This document shows, in pieces, positions 41,880 to 51,975 of a stretch of 64,000 bases of DNA. The position numbers were made by a program, and so were the translations under genes. The stretch spans positions 227,401-291,400 of the forward strand of contig VSDK01026424.1 in assembly GCA_009767595.1 (NCBI GenBank), written 5' to 3'. The stretch comes from Symbiodinium kawagutii (lineage: Eukaryota; Sar; Dinophyceae; Suessiales; Symbiodiniaceae). Under the pieces are notes generated by a model. The model had not been told where the DNA came from. It did no database searches and saw only the letters and a list, made by a program, of their open reading frames with translations. How positions within the stretch are numbered: position 1 is the first letter of the stretch; each line of letters opens with the position of its first letter.

Positions 41880-42930
41880 ACAAACTGATTCTGATGTGAA
41901 ATACAAGCTTATAATACATCATTGATACGGACAATGATGGTTTAGATCTATGTCTATTAGATAAAATATATACGTAGTATACAAGCTAACAAATATTGCT
42001 TAGCCAGGGTAAACATCAAGGTTGATCATCGGGTTTAAAAATGGTTGCCAATCTATACGCAACAGCAGTCACCAAAAATGGTTTGCACCAACCGTAAAAC
42101 GGGTATTTTAGCTTTAAATTCCATTTGTCCAGCACTGGGTATCCCTGATTGTGGTCATTGCTTCATCCAAAACGCAAAAACCCAGCACTTCAAGTATTTA
42201 ACTAACCAACTTAACATTCAAAAAACACATATCAAAAATGGAATGCATTGACATTCGTTAGAGCACATATGTTTACAACCTGGTGGATCTTCCATCAGCC
42301 GGATGAGTGCAGTGGGAACCAGCTGATCAACAAAGCACCAAATACAAAGCCCTTGGGATCGGTTCTTACATTCCCTTCCCCCAACAGTTCAAGCCCCTCG
42401 AAACCCGAAATCTCAATAGAATCCAAACCTTTTAAACAAACGGTTTAAGGGAAGTATCAAATGATGTTACATCAGCCGACCTCTCTTTGCAAAGTTTGCA
42501 ATTTACATCTTTCATATATATTTTGGAGATATAGACTGCAAACATCCAAAGGTCCAGGATGGCTCGTGAATCAGAAGCTCATTTCTATGCCACTATGCCC
42601 ATCCGTACTCTGTACCAGGCTATTGTGGTGATATGTCAGTGAAAAAAATCTATAGCAATTCTCGAGTGTATAGAATATCTAATTGGACCATCCCAAAAGG
42701 TAAATGGTTCAAAGATTGAACATGGGGCATATCTCCACCAGGATCGTTATACTACGTAACAATCAAGTAAGCTCGTCAAATGACCATTATCTCTCAATAT
42801 CATTCTCCACTATTAGCCATTATGTTGACCATCATGAACCATCAATCAGCATGCTTCACGCTGATAAATTATCACTAAGTATCATCAACGACCAAACAAC
42901 ACCATCAATAGCATCATGAGCCATGACTAA
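41880..42930. other. AT-rich spacer, no gene seen
   Basis: Short plus frames (42045-42251, 42248-42448, 42704-42919) have no boundaries or motifs. Confidence 0.4.
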
Positions 42931-42938
42931 CCATTCAC

Positions 42939-42999
42939 CATCCTGGGTCTGCTACTGAAAAACGCGTGGCCTTCTCTGCACTCATCGCCGCCCTGGGGC
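42939..42999 (-). CDS. putative internal exon, product unknown
   Basis: Acceptor CAATCTTCGCCCAG (pyrimidine-rich) and donor TG|GTGAAT frame a 61-bp island. Two frames are open: PRAAMSAEKATRFSVADPG (two bases in) and PQGGDECREGHAFFSSRPRM (one base in). The boundaries are better than the frame choice. Confidence 0.4.
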
Positions 43000-43239
43000 C
43001 TGGGCGAAGATTGATTGGCAATGCAGGGAATAATGATGGATAAACATGATTAATGAGTGCCAAACGTGGTTCATAGCTCGCCAAACAGGATTTTTGAAAC
43101 CTGCATCTGAATAGTGGTGATGAGTTGGCCAATCATGGTGGTTAATAGTGCTTCATGATAGCTTTTACATATCGAAAAGAATAAATAGGGGACAATAGTA
43201 ACAATGAAAGATTACGATACTGTTTACCGACGGTTCATA

Positions 43240-43342
43240 TGGTAGTTTCTCAAAATAGAGGAACCAAAAAATGGACGGTTTGTTACTGTAAATGCTTGCT
43301 ATAAAGGATGATTTGGGGGGACCCTATGTTGAGAAACACCCA
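43240..43342 (-). mobile_element. family A MITE-like element
   Basis: TATGGTAGTTTCTCAAAATAGAGG to GGGGACCCTATGTTGAGAAACACCCATA, with TA at both outer edges. It shares its right TA with the family B copy at 43343. Confidence 0.75.
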
Positions 43343-43463
43343 TATGGCAGTGGGTCAAAACCCTGTACCCCTGGTTCCCCTATCATTAGCCATTGTTTTC
43401 CCCATGAAATTGCTAGTAAATATCCCCGATTATTGGTTGGCTAATATTAACCCACAGCCATAT
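43343..43463 (+). mobile_element. family B MITE-like element
   Basis: TATGGCAGTGGGTCAAAACC to TATTAACCCACAGCCATA; interior CTGTACCCCTGGTTCCCC. Confidence 0.8.
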
Positions 43464-43497
43464 GTAAATGCTGGTTCAACATGCTTAACACTCTGCT

Positions 43498-43713
43498 TCA
43501 AACAATGAGAAGCTGCAAAGCGCCGGTCGATTCTTGATCCTTGTACATGCTTCCGCCCTCGAAAATCTTTTCGGCATTTCCACGCACATCCCTTTGGCCA
43601 GGCTTTGCTGCGACGCAAAGCTGGGCTGGCTGTGTCGGCTGGCTGCCTCGCTTGCCCATTGCTGCGTCGTTTCTGCTGGCACTGCTGTCTCTAGCCGGGG
43701 TCCTGGACCTTGA
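43498..43713 (-). CDS. putative terminal exon, product unknown
   Basis: After the acceptor TACTCTGCCTCTGCAG a phase-0 frame reads to a stop: SRSRTPARDSSASRNDAAMG, KRGSQPTQPAQLCVAAKPGQ, RDVRGNAEKIFEGGSMYKDQ, ESTGALQLLIV. A second minus frame (LETAVPAETTQQWASEAASR ... FSLFEAEC) is also open to a stop. Serine/arginine-rich N-terminal part, ordered C-terminal part. It may be the 3' end of a gene lying at higher coordinates. Confidence 0.45.
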   Translation of the reverse strand, partial: SRSRTPARDSSASRNDAAMGKRGSQPTQPAQLCVAAKPGQRDVRGNAEKIFEGGSMYKDQESTGALQLLIV

Positions 43714-43977
43714 CTGCAGAGGCAGAGTAGCTGGTGTAGCTGTAATAAGCGCAGCTTCGCTGCCGAGCATCCGTGGAGCGCTATTGGTTGACTCTTGTGA
43801 TGGCTAAAGGCGGTTGCTGATGAGAAAAGGGGGTTCTGGAAAACCCCTGAAGTATAGCAGTTCAACTCAGCCAAATATAAATCATGCCAAATGTGGAGAT
43901 ATAAACGGATCATTATATTTTTGTCTCACATAAAAAGCTATACGTGTTGAGCCCCTCCATGACGGCTCAATATTATC

Positions 43978-44280
43978 TTACATTGTGCAACGAGGTATGG
44001 GAAGGGCTACCATGCAGATTGGTTGGTTCCTACGGTGGAAGGGTTGCTCCCACAAATTTTGTCCCAGGACTCCCACTTGGTTGCTCATCTGCGGACCCGA
44101 CCCATCGATGGAAACATCCATCTGGCGGTCTCCGTAGATGATGCTACTCCTCAATGGCACGAACTGATGGTTCTTACCATCCAAATCATCAAATTTCTGA
44201 CCTGTGTATTGATTGCTGCCAATTGTCAGCGCAGCGGTGATCGAACTGGACGAACGCGAAGGATTCACCTCGCTTGTCAA
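43978..44280 (-). CDS. open coding segment, product unknown
   Basis: A 100-codon minus frame with strong protein composition: NPSRSSSSITAALTIGSNQY, TGQKFDDLDGKNHQFVPLRS, SIIYGDRQMDVSIDGSGPQM, SNQVGVLGQNLWEQPFHRRN. No frameshift. No clear splice edges were found, so it may be a retained piece of a longer exon or retroelement. Family not recognised. Confidence 0.5.
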   Translation of the reverse strand: MTSEVNPSRSSSSITAALTIGSNQYTGQKFDDLDGKNHQFVPLRSSIIYGDRQMDVSIDGSGPQMSNQVGVLGQNLWEQPFHRRNQPICMVALPIPRCTM

Positions 44281-44377
44281 CCATTCTCAGCCCTGATCAA
44301 ACCAATTCTGACCTTGTCAACCACCACCAACCACCCTTTCAACCACAATTCATGCATTACTTCATCGACATACACAA

Positions 44378-44474
44378 GGATGTTTCTCAAGCTAGGGGGA
44401 TCCCCGAATCATCCCTAGTCTGTTTTGGATGATCAGCCTGGTTAAATCGAGGTCCCAAAAGTCGAGAAACACCC
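44378..44474 (+). mobile_element. family A MITE-like element
   Basis: GGATGTTTCTCAAGCTAGGGGGATCCCC to GAGGTCCCAAAAGTCGAGAAACACCC; core GAATCATCC. Confidence 0.6.
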
Positions 44475-44478
44475 ATGT

Positions 44479-44622
44479 GGTGGTTTCTCAAAATATGGAG
44501 CCCCAAAGATGGTTAGTTTATTGCTGCTAAATGATTACTATTGAATGGTTTATGTTAGTTCGTTACTAATGATTATATAGTAAAACATGATGTGGGGGTA
44601 CCCCTATTGTGAGAAACCTCCA
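44479..44622 (-). mobile_element. family A MITE-like element, enlarged
   Basis: TGGTGGTTTCTCAAAATATGG to GGGGTACCCCTATTGTGAGAAACCTCC. At 144 bp it carries about 45 extra bases in the middle. It follows the previous copy after 4 bp. Confidence 0.7.
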
Positions 44623-44675
44623 TGTGGACCATTGGACTTGTCGCAGGCCACCTTCAGTACCCGTTGCTATGTCAC

Positions 44676-44813
44676 CAGGGCCTCCCCTCCCCATGGGCCA
44701 CCCTGCTCGCGCGGGCCCCAGTGGCTGGGCGGTTGTTCAGAGCCACAAAGCTTCATGGGGAGACGATGCGAGCAGAGCTGGCTCATCAGTGACCAATCTG
44801 TTTGCCAGGGGAA
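44676..44813 (-). CDS. putative internal exon, product unknown
   Basis: Acceptor TTATAGCCCTACAG, donor CTG|GTGACA. Phase 0 at both ends with 46 codons: FPWQTDWSLMSQLCSHRLPM, KLCGSEQPPSHWGPREQGGP, WGGEAL. Tryptophan-rich. A plus frame of similar length exists (44587-44850) with poorer boundaries. Confidence 0.45.
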
Positions 44814-44829
44814 CTGTAGGGCTATAACT

Positions 44830-45710
44830 AATGCCATACTGGGGCTGTGACTAGGGCTATAACTGGGGCTGTACCTAAGGTCAGCAGGCAATCAACTGGG
44901 GTTAACTAGGACCATAACTAGGACAGCTAGGGCTCGTTCCAAATGACTCGGACCAATACTACACGAGTTAATTCATGGCTAATGGGAAATCCATAGTGAT
45001 AACTATCCGTCAATGCCAAAAAGCTGCTGATTTCCCGCCAAATCCATCTCCACCCTGGTATTCTGAATTGGTTCTACTGTGTTCTACTGCTTGCTTTCAT
45101 AGCTGTACCGTTAACCTGGATTAATGACCCTGCTTGAGAGGGTGTCTCCCGAAACTGATGGCAACTGAACCTACTATTACATCCTTGGTTACAACTGCAG
45201 CTTGCAGTTTGTTGTTTGACAAAGTGGCTATCAGGTCCTGAGTTGATCGACGACTGATCAAAACAAATCCGCACCACACCTTGAAGCTATCCGAATAACT
45301 GTGACGTGACAATCATGCCAAGTACACCCGAACCATACCTCAAAGAACTGTGACATCAAAGTTCACTACTTCTGGTTGGCCATGTCGGTTTCGAAAATGA
45401 TTGGTACCGGAATTGGGACAGAACCGACAATCCATTGATGACAAGTACATAGCTGACTCTATTGATAAATACAACGTGATTGTACATAATACATCTTCGC
45501 TGATTATATATGGTTTTAGATGCTTGGACAACAGCCAAAATAGAAAATCCAACTTAATAATTATATACAGGTAAGAACAACCAGCAACTAGATCCATTTG
45601 TTGATATACCAAACCAAATTTTGCAGGATCTTGCCACACAGCTAGTGACTTGCCATAGTATGTAATGTAGACACATATATATGAATGAATATTTCATGAT
45701 TTTTTATTAT
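44830..45710. other. spacer, no supported gene
   Basis: GGGGCTGTAACTAGGGCTATAACT words recur at 44818-44930. Minus frames at 45277-45074 and 45639-45340 lack boundaries and motifs. Confidence 0.4.
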
Positions 45711-45714
45711 ATCA

Positions 45715-46185
45715 CATTCTATTCTTATTGTTATCATTGTTATCATTGTTATCGTTAATGTTACTATCATTCTCATTGTTATTTCTATTGTTGTTGTCCT
45801 TATTGTTTTTATCATTATCATTGACATTACTATTGTTGCTATCGTTATTGTTATTGTCATTATCGCTGTTATCATTACTGTTATCACCATTCTCATTGTT
45901 ACTATGTTTCTTAAACATATTGTTATGAATTCTGTCTGATGTTGTTATTAGTACTATTCTCATTGTTCTTATCATTATTTCTGTTATTGCCATTATTATC
46001 ATTAATTATTGTTATTATCATTGTTTTTTAACATTGCTGTGTCATCATCAGTGCTATTCGTACTATTATCGCTATCATTGTTATAATCATTGTCATCTTA
46101 TTGTTATTATGTTTGTTGTTATTGTTGCTACCATTGATATTATTACCATTATCATTCGTATTATTCATTGGACAAGAATCTAGCA
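45715..46185. repeat. (TTATCATTG)-type low-complexity tract
   Basis: Pyrimidine/T-rich degenerate hexamers (TTATTG, TCATTG, TTGTTA). Minus frames are asparagine/aspartate-rich (96 codons) and plus frames leucine/serine-rich; both follow from the repeat. Confidence 0.85.
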
Positions 46186-46210
46186 CTTCACTGACACCTT
46201 TTACCCTTTT

Positions 46211-46293
46211 ACCACCTTGTTGTTGCTGCTGTTGTTCTTGTTCTTCTTGTTGTTGTTGTTGTTGTTGTTGTTGTCGTCGTCGTCGTCGTCATC
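46211..46293. repeat. (TTG)n/(TCG)n trinucleotide tract
   Basis: TTGTTGTTGTTG followed by TCGTCGTCGTCG. On the minus strand it continues the frame of the adjacent coding island as DDDDDDD then NNNNNNNN. Confidence 0.9.
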
Positions 46294-46395
46294 GTTGCCT
46301 ACATAAGAATCAGGATCAACACCAGCCGCTTCAGCAAGATCTGCCTGTGGGTAACACCAGCCCAGTGTCGAACTTTTTTCCGGCGGCGACTGCAC
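46294..46395 (-). CDS. possible exon next to a polyD/polyN tract
   Basis: Minus frame SPPEKSSTLGWCYPQADLAE then AAGVDPDSYVGN runs straight into the triplet tract (D7 then N8). Acceptor candidate CTAAGTGCAG. Other frames (AAGKKFDTGLVLPTG before a GC donor) are possible. If the first frame is real, the repeat encodes a translated Asp/Asn homopolymer. Confidence 0.35.
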
Positions 46396-46665
46396 TTAGA
46401 TCACATCTGCTTGCTTCAACTTGACGTAGAGCCGGATCCCGACCTCCAAAGTCGCGTGGACAGGGCATGATAGACAAAACCCACTACCCTCAGCTTAAGG
46501 CCAGTGGGAGCTATGAAACAGCAGAAATCATGGAGGTTCGGCTGTAGGCTAGGGGGAATACATGACAGTTCGCTGGGGCTGCATCAAATCAAAGAGAATG
46601 GCTCGCCAAGATGCATGATAACCAGAACGATAACCAGAATGATAATGAGAATGACGATGATACAC

Positions 46666-46718
<53 letters not shown>
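46666..46718. repeat. (GAT)n microsatellite
   Basis: About 17 uninterrupted GAT triplets, preceded by degenerate ATAATGAGAATGACGATGA words. Confidence 0.95.
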
Positions 46719-46729
46719 CAAGTGACGAG

Positions 46730-47215
46730 AAAGGGCAAAACAAATGTTGAATTGGCATGGTTGAGGCAAAAAGGCAACAGGCGAATTCTTCCCCAAATGA
46801 ATCTGATATGTTCTTGTCCTGTCCATTCCCCAATGATGAAGCATTCAAATGGAGAAATTAATAATAGATTATATTCATGTTTGCCGAAAAGCATCACCAG
46901 ATTCACAACATACTTGAGACAGCGAGATTTCTTGGCTTTCAAGGTCAATGTCGGCTGGCCGCTTTGAGTTGGAAGGAAAGCTTCTCGGCTCTGGTGTTCC
47001 CTTTGTCACGAGTTCCCGGGACATGTACACTGAACACCACCAGTCTTGCGTCTCCTTTTGTCTCCGCAAAGAAGTTCACTGAGGATCCAAGAATTATGGT
47101 AGTAAGTTCGCACATGGCACATTCAATAGTCATGGTAATAACTATCTACGACTAAATATCATTTCCTTGCTGATATCTCCATGAATTTCCCTTATCATAT
47201 CCCTATCCCCGTACC
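46730..47215. other. stretch with short frames, no gene assigned
   Basis: Minus frame 47069-46875 (FPSNSKRPADIDLESQEISL) and plus frame 46877-47155 (FQGQCRLAALSWKESFSALV) overlap, without boundaries. Confidence 0.3.
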
Positions 47216-47221
47216 CCTTGT

Positions 47222-47330
47222 TAAACTAATCTGGCAATGGACAATCACCGTGTTTTAGTTAGCAAAATCCTTGGAAAAACACAGCTATTTCAACAGTGGA
47301 TTTTCCATGGCCAGGCTAGTTTACCAAAGG
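47222..47330. mobile_element. inverted-end element (family D candidate)
   Basis: TAAACTAATCTGGCAATGGA at the left and TTCCATGGCCAGGCTAGTTTA at the right are imperfect inverted ends. A related element lies at 59697-59813. Confidence 0.5.
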
Positions 47331-47464
47331 GTAAGTCATTAGAGGTTGATTGATTTCTTCAAGAACCATCAATCATCAAAATCACCATTAATCAGTATGG
47401 CAAGCAAGGTCATTCATTGATTCACTAATCTTCATAGTCACCATTATCTCCCACTTGGTTAGGG

Positions 47465-47775
47465 CACACCTGCTAGCTCCTCGCAGGCTCGCTCCCCCAG
47501 TAGTAAAGGGTTAGTTTACCAAAGCTGCTTGGTGGATTCAACCCCTGTGCAAAATATGCCTGTCAACCAATCAATAAATTTGTGAATACTGGTGAAATAA
47601 ACATGTCAATCAAACCACCAGTCATAATCAGCATTAAGCATCTTTATTGTCAGCAAGGTTATTCATTGATCATAATCACAATCAACATTAATCATCATAC
47701 TCACCATTATCTACCATTTGGTACGGGCACCCCTGGTAGCTTATGGCCTCGCTCCCCCAGTAGAAGGGGATCATA
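47465..47775. repeat. GGGGGAGCGAGGC motif, two copies
   Basis: On the minus strand, TACTGGGGGAGCGAGCCTGC (47500) and CTACTGGGGGAGCGAGGCC with AAGCTACCAGGGGTGCCCG (47765-47723) are near-duplicates; a third lies at 41170-41225 (GGGGGAGCGAGGCCAGCTAC). Function unknown. Confidence 0.6.
47531..47625 (+). mobile_element. family C element, diverged
   Basis: TTGGTGGATTCAACCCCTGTG to CAATCAAACCACCAGTCA, between two copies of the GGGGGAGCGAGGC motif. Confidence 0.6.
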
Positions 47776-47979
47776 ATCCCTATAGCCAGCAATAAGGGAT
47801 CGCACAATCATTATCCATCATTGACCAGCTAGTTATTCACCAGTATATGCAGTAGCCATTATTATCCACTATTAACTATACTGGCTACTAAAAACTATTG
47901 GTTGGTTGGTTCTTGTCCTTTGAAACCATTAGTTTAATACTGGCTATGGCAACAATCGTTGAAACTATCAACCATTGAA

Positions 47980-48071
47980 CTGGTTGGTGGTTTCAACCCT
48001 ATGAAAAATACCATTTATCCAACCATTTGTTAATAATTACTAAGGAAAATAATGTCAATGCAACCACCAAG
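47980..48071 (+). mobile_element. family C MITE-like element
   Basis: CTGGTTGGTGGTTTCAACCC to TGCAACCACCAAGG; interior TTAATAATTACTAAGGAAAAT. It sits about 30 bp downstream of the donor of the next exon-like island. Confidence 0.7.
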
Positions 48072-48102
48072 GAAACCATTGGTTGGTTGTTGCTGGACTC
48101 AC

Positions 48103-48199
48103 CTTCAAACCTCCTGAGACGCCCTGTCCACCGCTCCTCCAGCTCTCGAATCGTTGCTTGAGAGAGTTGTGACTCCTGCGGTACCAGCTGGGTAGCCAT
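48103..48199 (-). CDS. possible first exon, product unknown
   Basis: ATG at 48199 opens MATQLVPQESQLSQATIREL then EERWTGRLRRFE and ends G|GTGAGT, a consensus donor. The helical, charged composition is convincing. If it is internal, an acceptor at CTGGTACCGCAG would start it in another frame. Product not recognised. Confidence 0.5.
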
Positions 48200-48552
48200 T
48201 GATCAACGGCGTGAAGCACAGAAAAAGGGTCACTACCATGGCTACTAAGGGAACACGAATTCAATAACTCATTATGCTTCATAAGTTCACAATGGCTATG
48301 TCATAGTGGTTCTCTTATAATGAAGGTTTATTGATGGTTTATGTGAATGAATTGATCCTTAATGATGGTCAAGTAATGGATAAGAGTCTGCTAGTGTTAA
48401 TGGTTCACTAATTAACTTACCAGTCTTTGGGGCCAAGCGTTGCTGTACAACAAGGAAAGTGATGCTTTGGTCTTTTCCTTATCCCCACATGGCCGGCTTC
48501 ATTGGGGCGAAGGGGGCATCCACGGGGGGTTGCATGCCCTGATGTTCCTCAC

Positions 48553-48740
48553 CACTCCGCACGTACGCATGGTCGGACCACCCCACCCTGAGCGTGAGCA
48601 AATTCTCCAGGGAAACGGCTGACATTACGCAATACTCGTTTCGCATTTTGGCTTCCACTAAGTTTACAATCCACCAGTACTCTGTAACAAATCACCCTGA
48701 CCCTTGGCTGGTAGGTGAATCCTGATCCAGCCACGAACAC
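48553..48740 (-). CDS. putative internal exon, product unknown
   Basis: 62 codons with donor TG|GTGAGG: VFVAGSGFTYQPRVRVICYR, VLVDCKLSGSQNAKRVLRNV, SRFPGEFAHAQGGVVRPCVR. The acceptor is ambiguous (GCCATGGTGAG is one option; the frame is open to 48788). Beta-rich composition, not recognised. Confidence 0.45.
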
Positions 48741-49049
48741 CTCACCATGGCGATATTGATGCATCATGTAGGATCGTTCATGGGCCACTAGATGGTCTCT
48801 CTTGCTGAAGCCGGGTTTTCAAGTAGTTGTTTCTTTCAAGGGTTCCCGGTTGTGATGCCCCTAAACAACAGGTGGAGGTTCTAACAATTTCTATGAAATC
48901 AACAGTTGGCATCTGGCACTTTGATTACTAGTTGTCGTACCCCGTCATCATCCCGCAAACAATCACTAACCGCCTTTAAGCATCATTCTGCATGTTTACG
49001 AAGTATGACTATTCCTTTGATGTCCATTGTTGTTGGTTGTTCTTCCCTC

Positions 49050-49265
49050 TTAATTATACACAATTGTCATCGACCATCATCACAATCACATCGTATTCAC
49101 CATCCATGATACAACATGGTCAACTCAACCACAAACCACTCATCAACTAACCATCCAATCAGCATGAACTAACCGAGCGATCTGCTAAACATCACTAACC
49201 CTCATTAAACATCAATCAGGAATCAAGCGTCAATTCACCATCAACTCACCATCAATCAACCATCC
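49050..49265. repeat. AACCATCAACTCACC simple sequence
   Basis: C-strand block; CACCATCAACTCACCATCAATC tandem near 49235. Confidence 0.6.
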
Positions 49266-49374
49266 ATGGGTCAGTATCTGACGTGGGCAACGAACAATAA
49301 GCCACAATCAACCATCAATGCAGCGGGAACAACCGCGAATGAACTCTTACTTGCATATAATTCAGCAGTCATTT

Positions 49375-49474
49375 CGGTGCTTCTCAAAATACGGGAACCC
49401 CTACATCGTCCAATATCAACCATTGATAGCAATAAAACTAAGTATAATTTGGGGTCCCATATTTTGAGAAACCA
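49375..49474 (+). mobile_element. family A MITE-like element
   Basis: CGGTGCTTCTCAAAATACGGG to GGGGTCCCATATTTTGAGAAACCAGC; core ACATCGTCCAATATCAACC. Confidence 0.75.
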
Positions 49475-49489
49475 GCGTTTTCCAGCAAT

Positions 49490-49765
49490 CAACGATCATC
49501 ATCAAACCATGAACAAACAATCCCAGCCATCCATCAATGAGTCTTCGACATCGCTGTTGTCAGCAGCGCCATCAATGAGCCATCCATGGACCATCCATCC
49601 ATCAATGAATCATCAAATGGATGGTTGGTTAATGGCCATCAACTAATGGCCATCAATGAATCACCAAATGGCCATCCATGAACCATCCATTTTATTGGCC
49701 ATCCAAGAGCCATCAACTAACCAAGCAATAATCATTGAACCATCGATGACAAACCAGTAAGTCCA
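49490..49765. repeat. CCATCCATCAATGAGCCATC simple sequence
   Basis: C-strand block with GGCCATCAACTAATGGCCATC palindromic words near 49630. Confidence 0.6.
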
Positions 49766-49770
49766 TTACT

Positions 49771-49867
49771 GCTTGGTGGTTTCAACGCTTATGACACATG
49801 TTAGTCAACCAACCATTTGTTAATAACTACTAGGGACAATAAAAACATGTTTTAAACTATCAGCCAG
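49771..49867 (+). mobile_element. family C MITE-like element
   Basis: GCTTGGTGGTTTCAACGCTT to TTTTAAACTATCAGCCAG; interior GTTAGTCAACCAACC. Confidence 0.75.
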
Positions 49868-49967
49868 TAGTTGAACTTAACCATTGTTATTGCTTATCAT
49901 CCCTTATCATTAACCATTATCAATGGTTATAACCCCTATAAAACCACCAGCCACGAGCCAAATTAAC

Positions 49968-50044
49968 CGTGGTTCAGCCCCATTCATCCACGGAAAATCA
50001 CTGCTCTCCTTGGTGATCTTCTGCAAGGCCCCAGCGGATGCTTC
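49968..50044 (-). CDS. putative internal exon, product unknown
   Basis: Acceptor CTCATGACTTGTCCAG, donor CG|GTTAAT. 25 codons: EASAGALQKITKESSDFPWM then NGAEP. Phase 0 in, two out. Well composed and bounded. A family C element begins 50 bp upstream on the same strand's intron side (50094). Confidence 0.5.
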
Positions 50045-50093
50045 CTGGACAAGTCATGAGGCCAATCCCTGGCAATATCTTGGGATGGGTATG

Positions 50094-50179
50094 CTGGTTG
50101 GTGGTTTCAACCCCTATGAAAGTACTAGTCAGCCAACCAATTGTTAATCAACACTAGAGAGGTAGAAGGCACCAACCAG
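50094..50179 (+). mobile_element. family C MITE-like element
   Basis: CTGGTTGGTGGTTTCAACCC to GGCACCAACCAG; the right half is shortened. Confidence 0.7.
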
Positions 50180-50502
50180 ACTTTCATAGACAGTATTTGT
50201 GACTCTGGGTAGGGAACATGATGGACCAAGCATGGGGACCAGCCAGTATGGCTAAAAAAGCTTGTGGTTTGATGCTTGATACTGCTTCATTGATCATGTC
50301 TTATGGCCGTTAGGTACGACTAACCATCAGCAACCATGTACACCATGATTACTGATAGTTGTACCATGTTACTCTCTGGAAAATTTAGATGACCATGAGA
50401 AATCCACGATGGAAATAGCTGGTTTCCCAGGGTTTCCTTTGAAAGAATAATGGTTTCTTATTGCAGTTTGCGGTACCGGAGGCTATACCAGTGGTTAATT
50501 GG

Positions 50503-50596
50503 GTGTTTCTCAAAATGGGGGACCCCCCAAATCATCCAGTTTATTACTCCAATCATTTTCAATAATAGACCAACCCACCCCTATCTTGAGAAATCA
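50503..50596 (+). mobile_element. family A MITE-like element
   Basis: GGGTGTTTCTCAAAATGGGGG to CACCCCTATCTTGAGAAATC; core AAATCATCCAGTTTATTAC. Confidence 0.7.
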
Positions 50597-50863
50597 ACGA
50601 ATGCTGCTGGTAATCAATGACTATATATAACATTTTATTAGGTGGATCATGGCAATATATGGTGCATAATGACGATTGATAATTAATTGATAAACTACCA
50701 TTGCTAATCAATCATTGATAATCGTCCATGATCATAGATAATCAATCTCCATTGTTTTACAATCCAGGACCCAGGATCAACAAACACCTGTTCTATCAAC
50801 AGATCAGTATGACCCAGGCTTGACTTTCACTGCAAGCGCTTGCAGCTTTCCGTGCTGGGTAGT

Positions 50864-51110
50864 TCAAGTGCTTCTGGATCGTTCAAGCCCAATTGCCGAC
50901 AATAGGTTTTGCATCTTGATTTTCTTCCCAACAGGATGTAAACGCACCATATTGTGACCAAATGCACGCGTGACCAAGAAGTCAACCCTTGGCAATCTCG
51001 TGGTGGGATCCATCGCCAATGTCTTGAACACCCGCAGAGCCAAAGACAATGCCTTCGTCAGCCGTGTCCACAGTCAGCAAATTAAATAGTTCTTCCAAGG
51101 ACGGAGATAT
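50864..51110 (-). pseudogene. coding relic with one frameshift, product unknown
   Basis: First frame about 51095-50985: LEELFNLLTVDTADEGIVFG then SAGVQDIGDGSHHEIAK. The reading then continues in another frame: RVDFLVTRAFGHNMVRLHPV then GKKIKMQNLLSAIGLERSRS and a stop at 50864. A splice at AAG|GTTGAC is an alternative to a frameshift. Not recognised. Confidence 0.45.
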
Positions 51111-51635
51111 CATTGTTCAAGTTCCAATATATAGATTGATGTAGCCGCAGCCCACGCTAATTGATTCAGTTCAGTTGTGAGTCGGTGCGGCAATTCACGC
51201 ATGAGTTTGCGAGGTGGTTGGTCAGTACGGGGGCTGATCAGTGGTACGCCACGCCTGAACATGTTCTTTGTGAGCAACCTCCCAGTGAACTGTCAAGGAT
51301 TGATCAGCCAAGCAACGCAAATAAAAACACAACATCAATGAACAACTGGAGTCAAAAAAGTACAGGCCGGGAGTGAACTAAAGCACAACTCAATCCACGC
51401 GGTTGACTTTTGAGATGCAAACGTTGACAGCATTCAAAGTATTTGTCCCTACCCGTAACGCTGCTCCTTTGGCCCTCCTCGGTATGGAAACGATACATGC
51501 CCTGGGGGGAGTAGTTGGATAGGCGCCAAGAATCCTCCGTTATACTGACTGCATGGTACTAGATGGTACACAACCTGATCCTTAGATATTCAGAGTTTTC
51601 TCAACATTACTAAATGGTACGTGATGGTACCGTAC

Positions 51636-51767
51636 CTTCTCATCAATGAAAATCTGAGGGGGAAACTGCCACCTTGCCGTGGTTCCCCGGTGGTTGCAAT
51701 CAATCACCTCGTAGAAGTCGCACGGTGAACAGTGGAACCATTTGCAGGTCGGCTGGATTGGCTCCAT
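51636..51767 (-). CDS. possible first exon, Cys/Trp-rich
   Basis: ATG 51767 opens MEPIQPTCKWFHCSPCDFYE, VIDCNHRGTTARWQFPPQIF, IDEK and ends AAG|GTACGG. The four cysteines (C8, C13, C16, C24) with H12 and H26 could bind a metal. No family recognised. A TGGTACNTGATGGTAC repeat lies around the donor. Confidence 0.45.
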
Positions 51768-51975
51768 TGTTTGTCATTGGTTACAGTCCCATGTTGATTT
51801 AAGTTAAATCGGTTTCACCGACTTATTGGCCACTTCGCCTGGTAGTTGGTGGCAAAAAAACCAAACAACTACCAGGAATCACTAACCAACTACAAGGTGT
51901 TGAGTAGTTTCCGTATGTTTCCGTTGTTTTGAGTCCTTGGATCTGCTACAAATCATGGGAACCACCACCACGAAC

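Noticed and set aside
45712-46002. Asparagine-rich 96-codon frame
   Set aside because: Low-complexity (TTATTG)n tract; leucine-rich in the other strand for the same reason.
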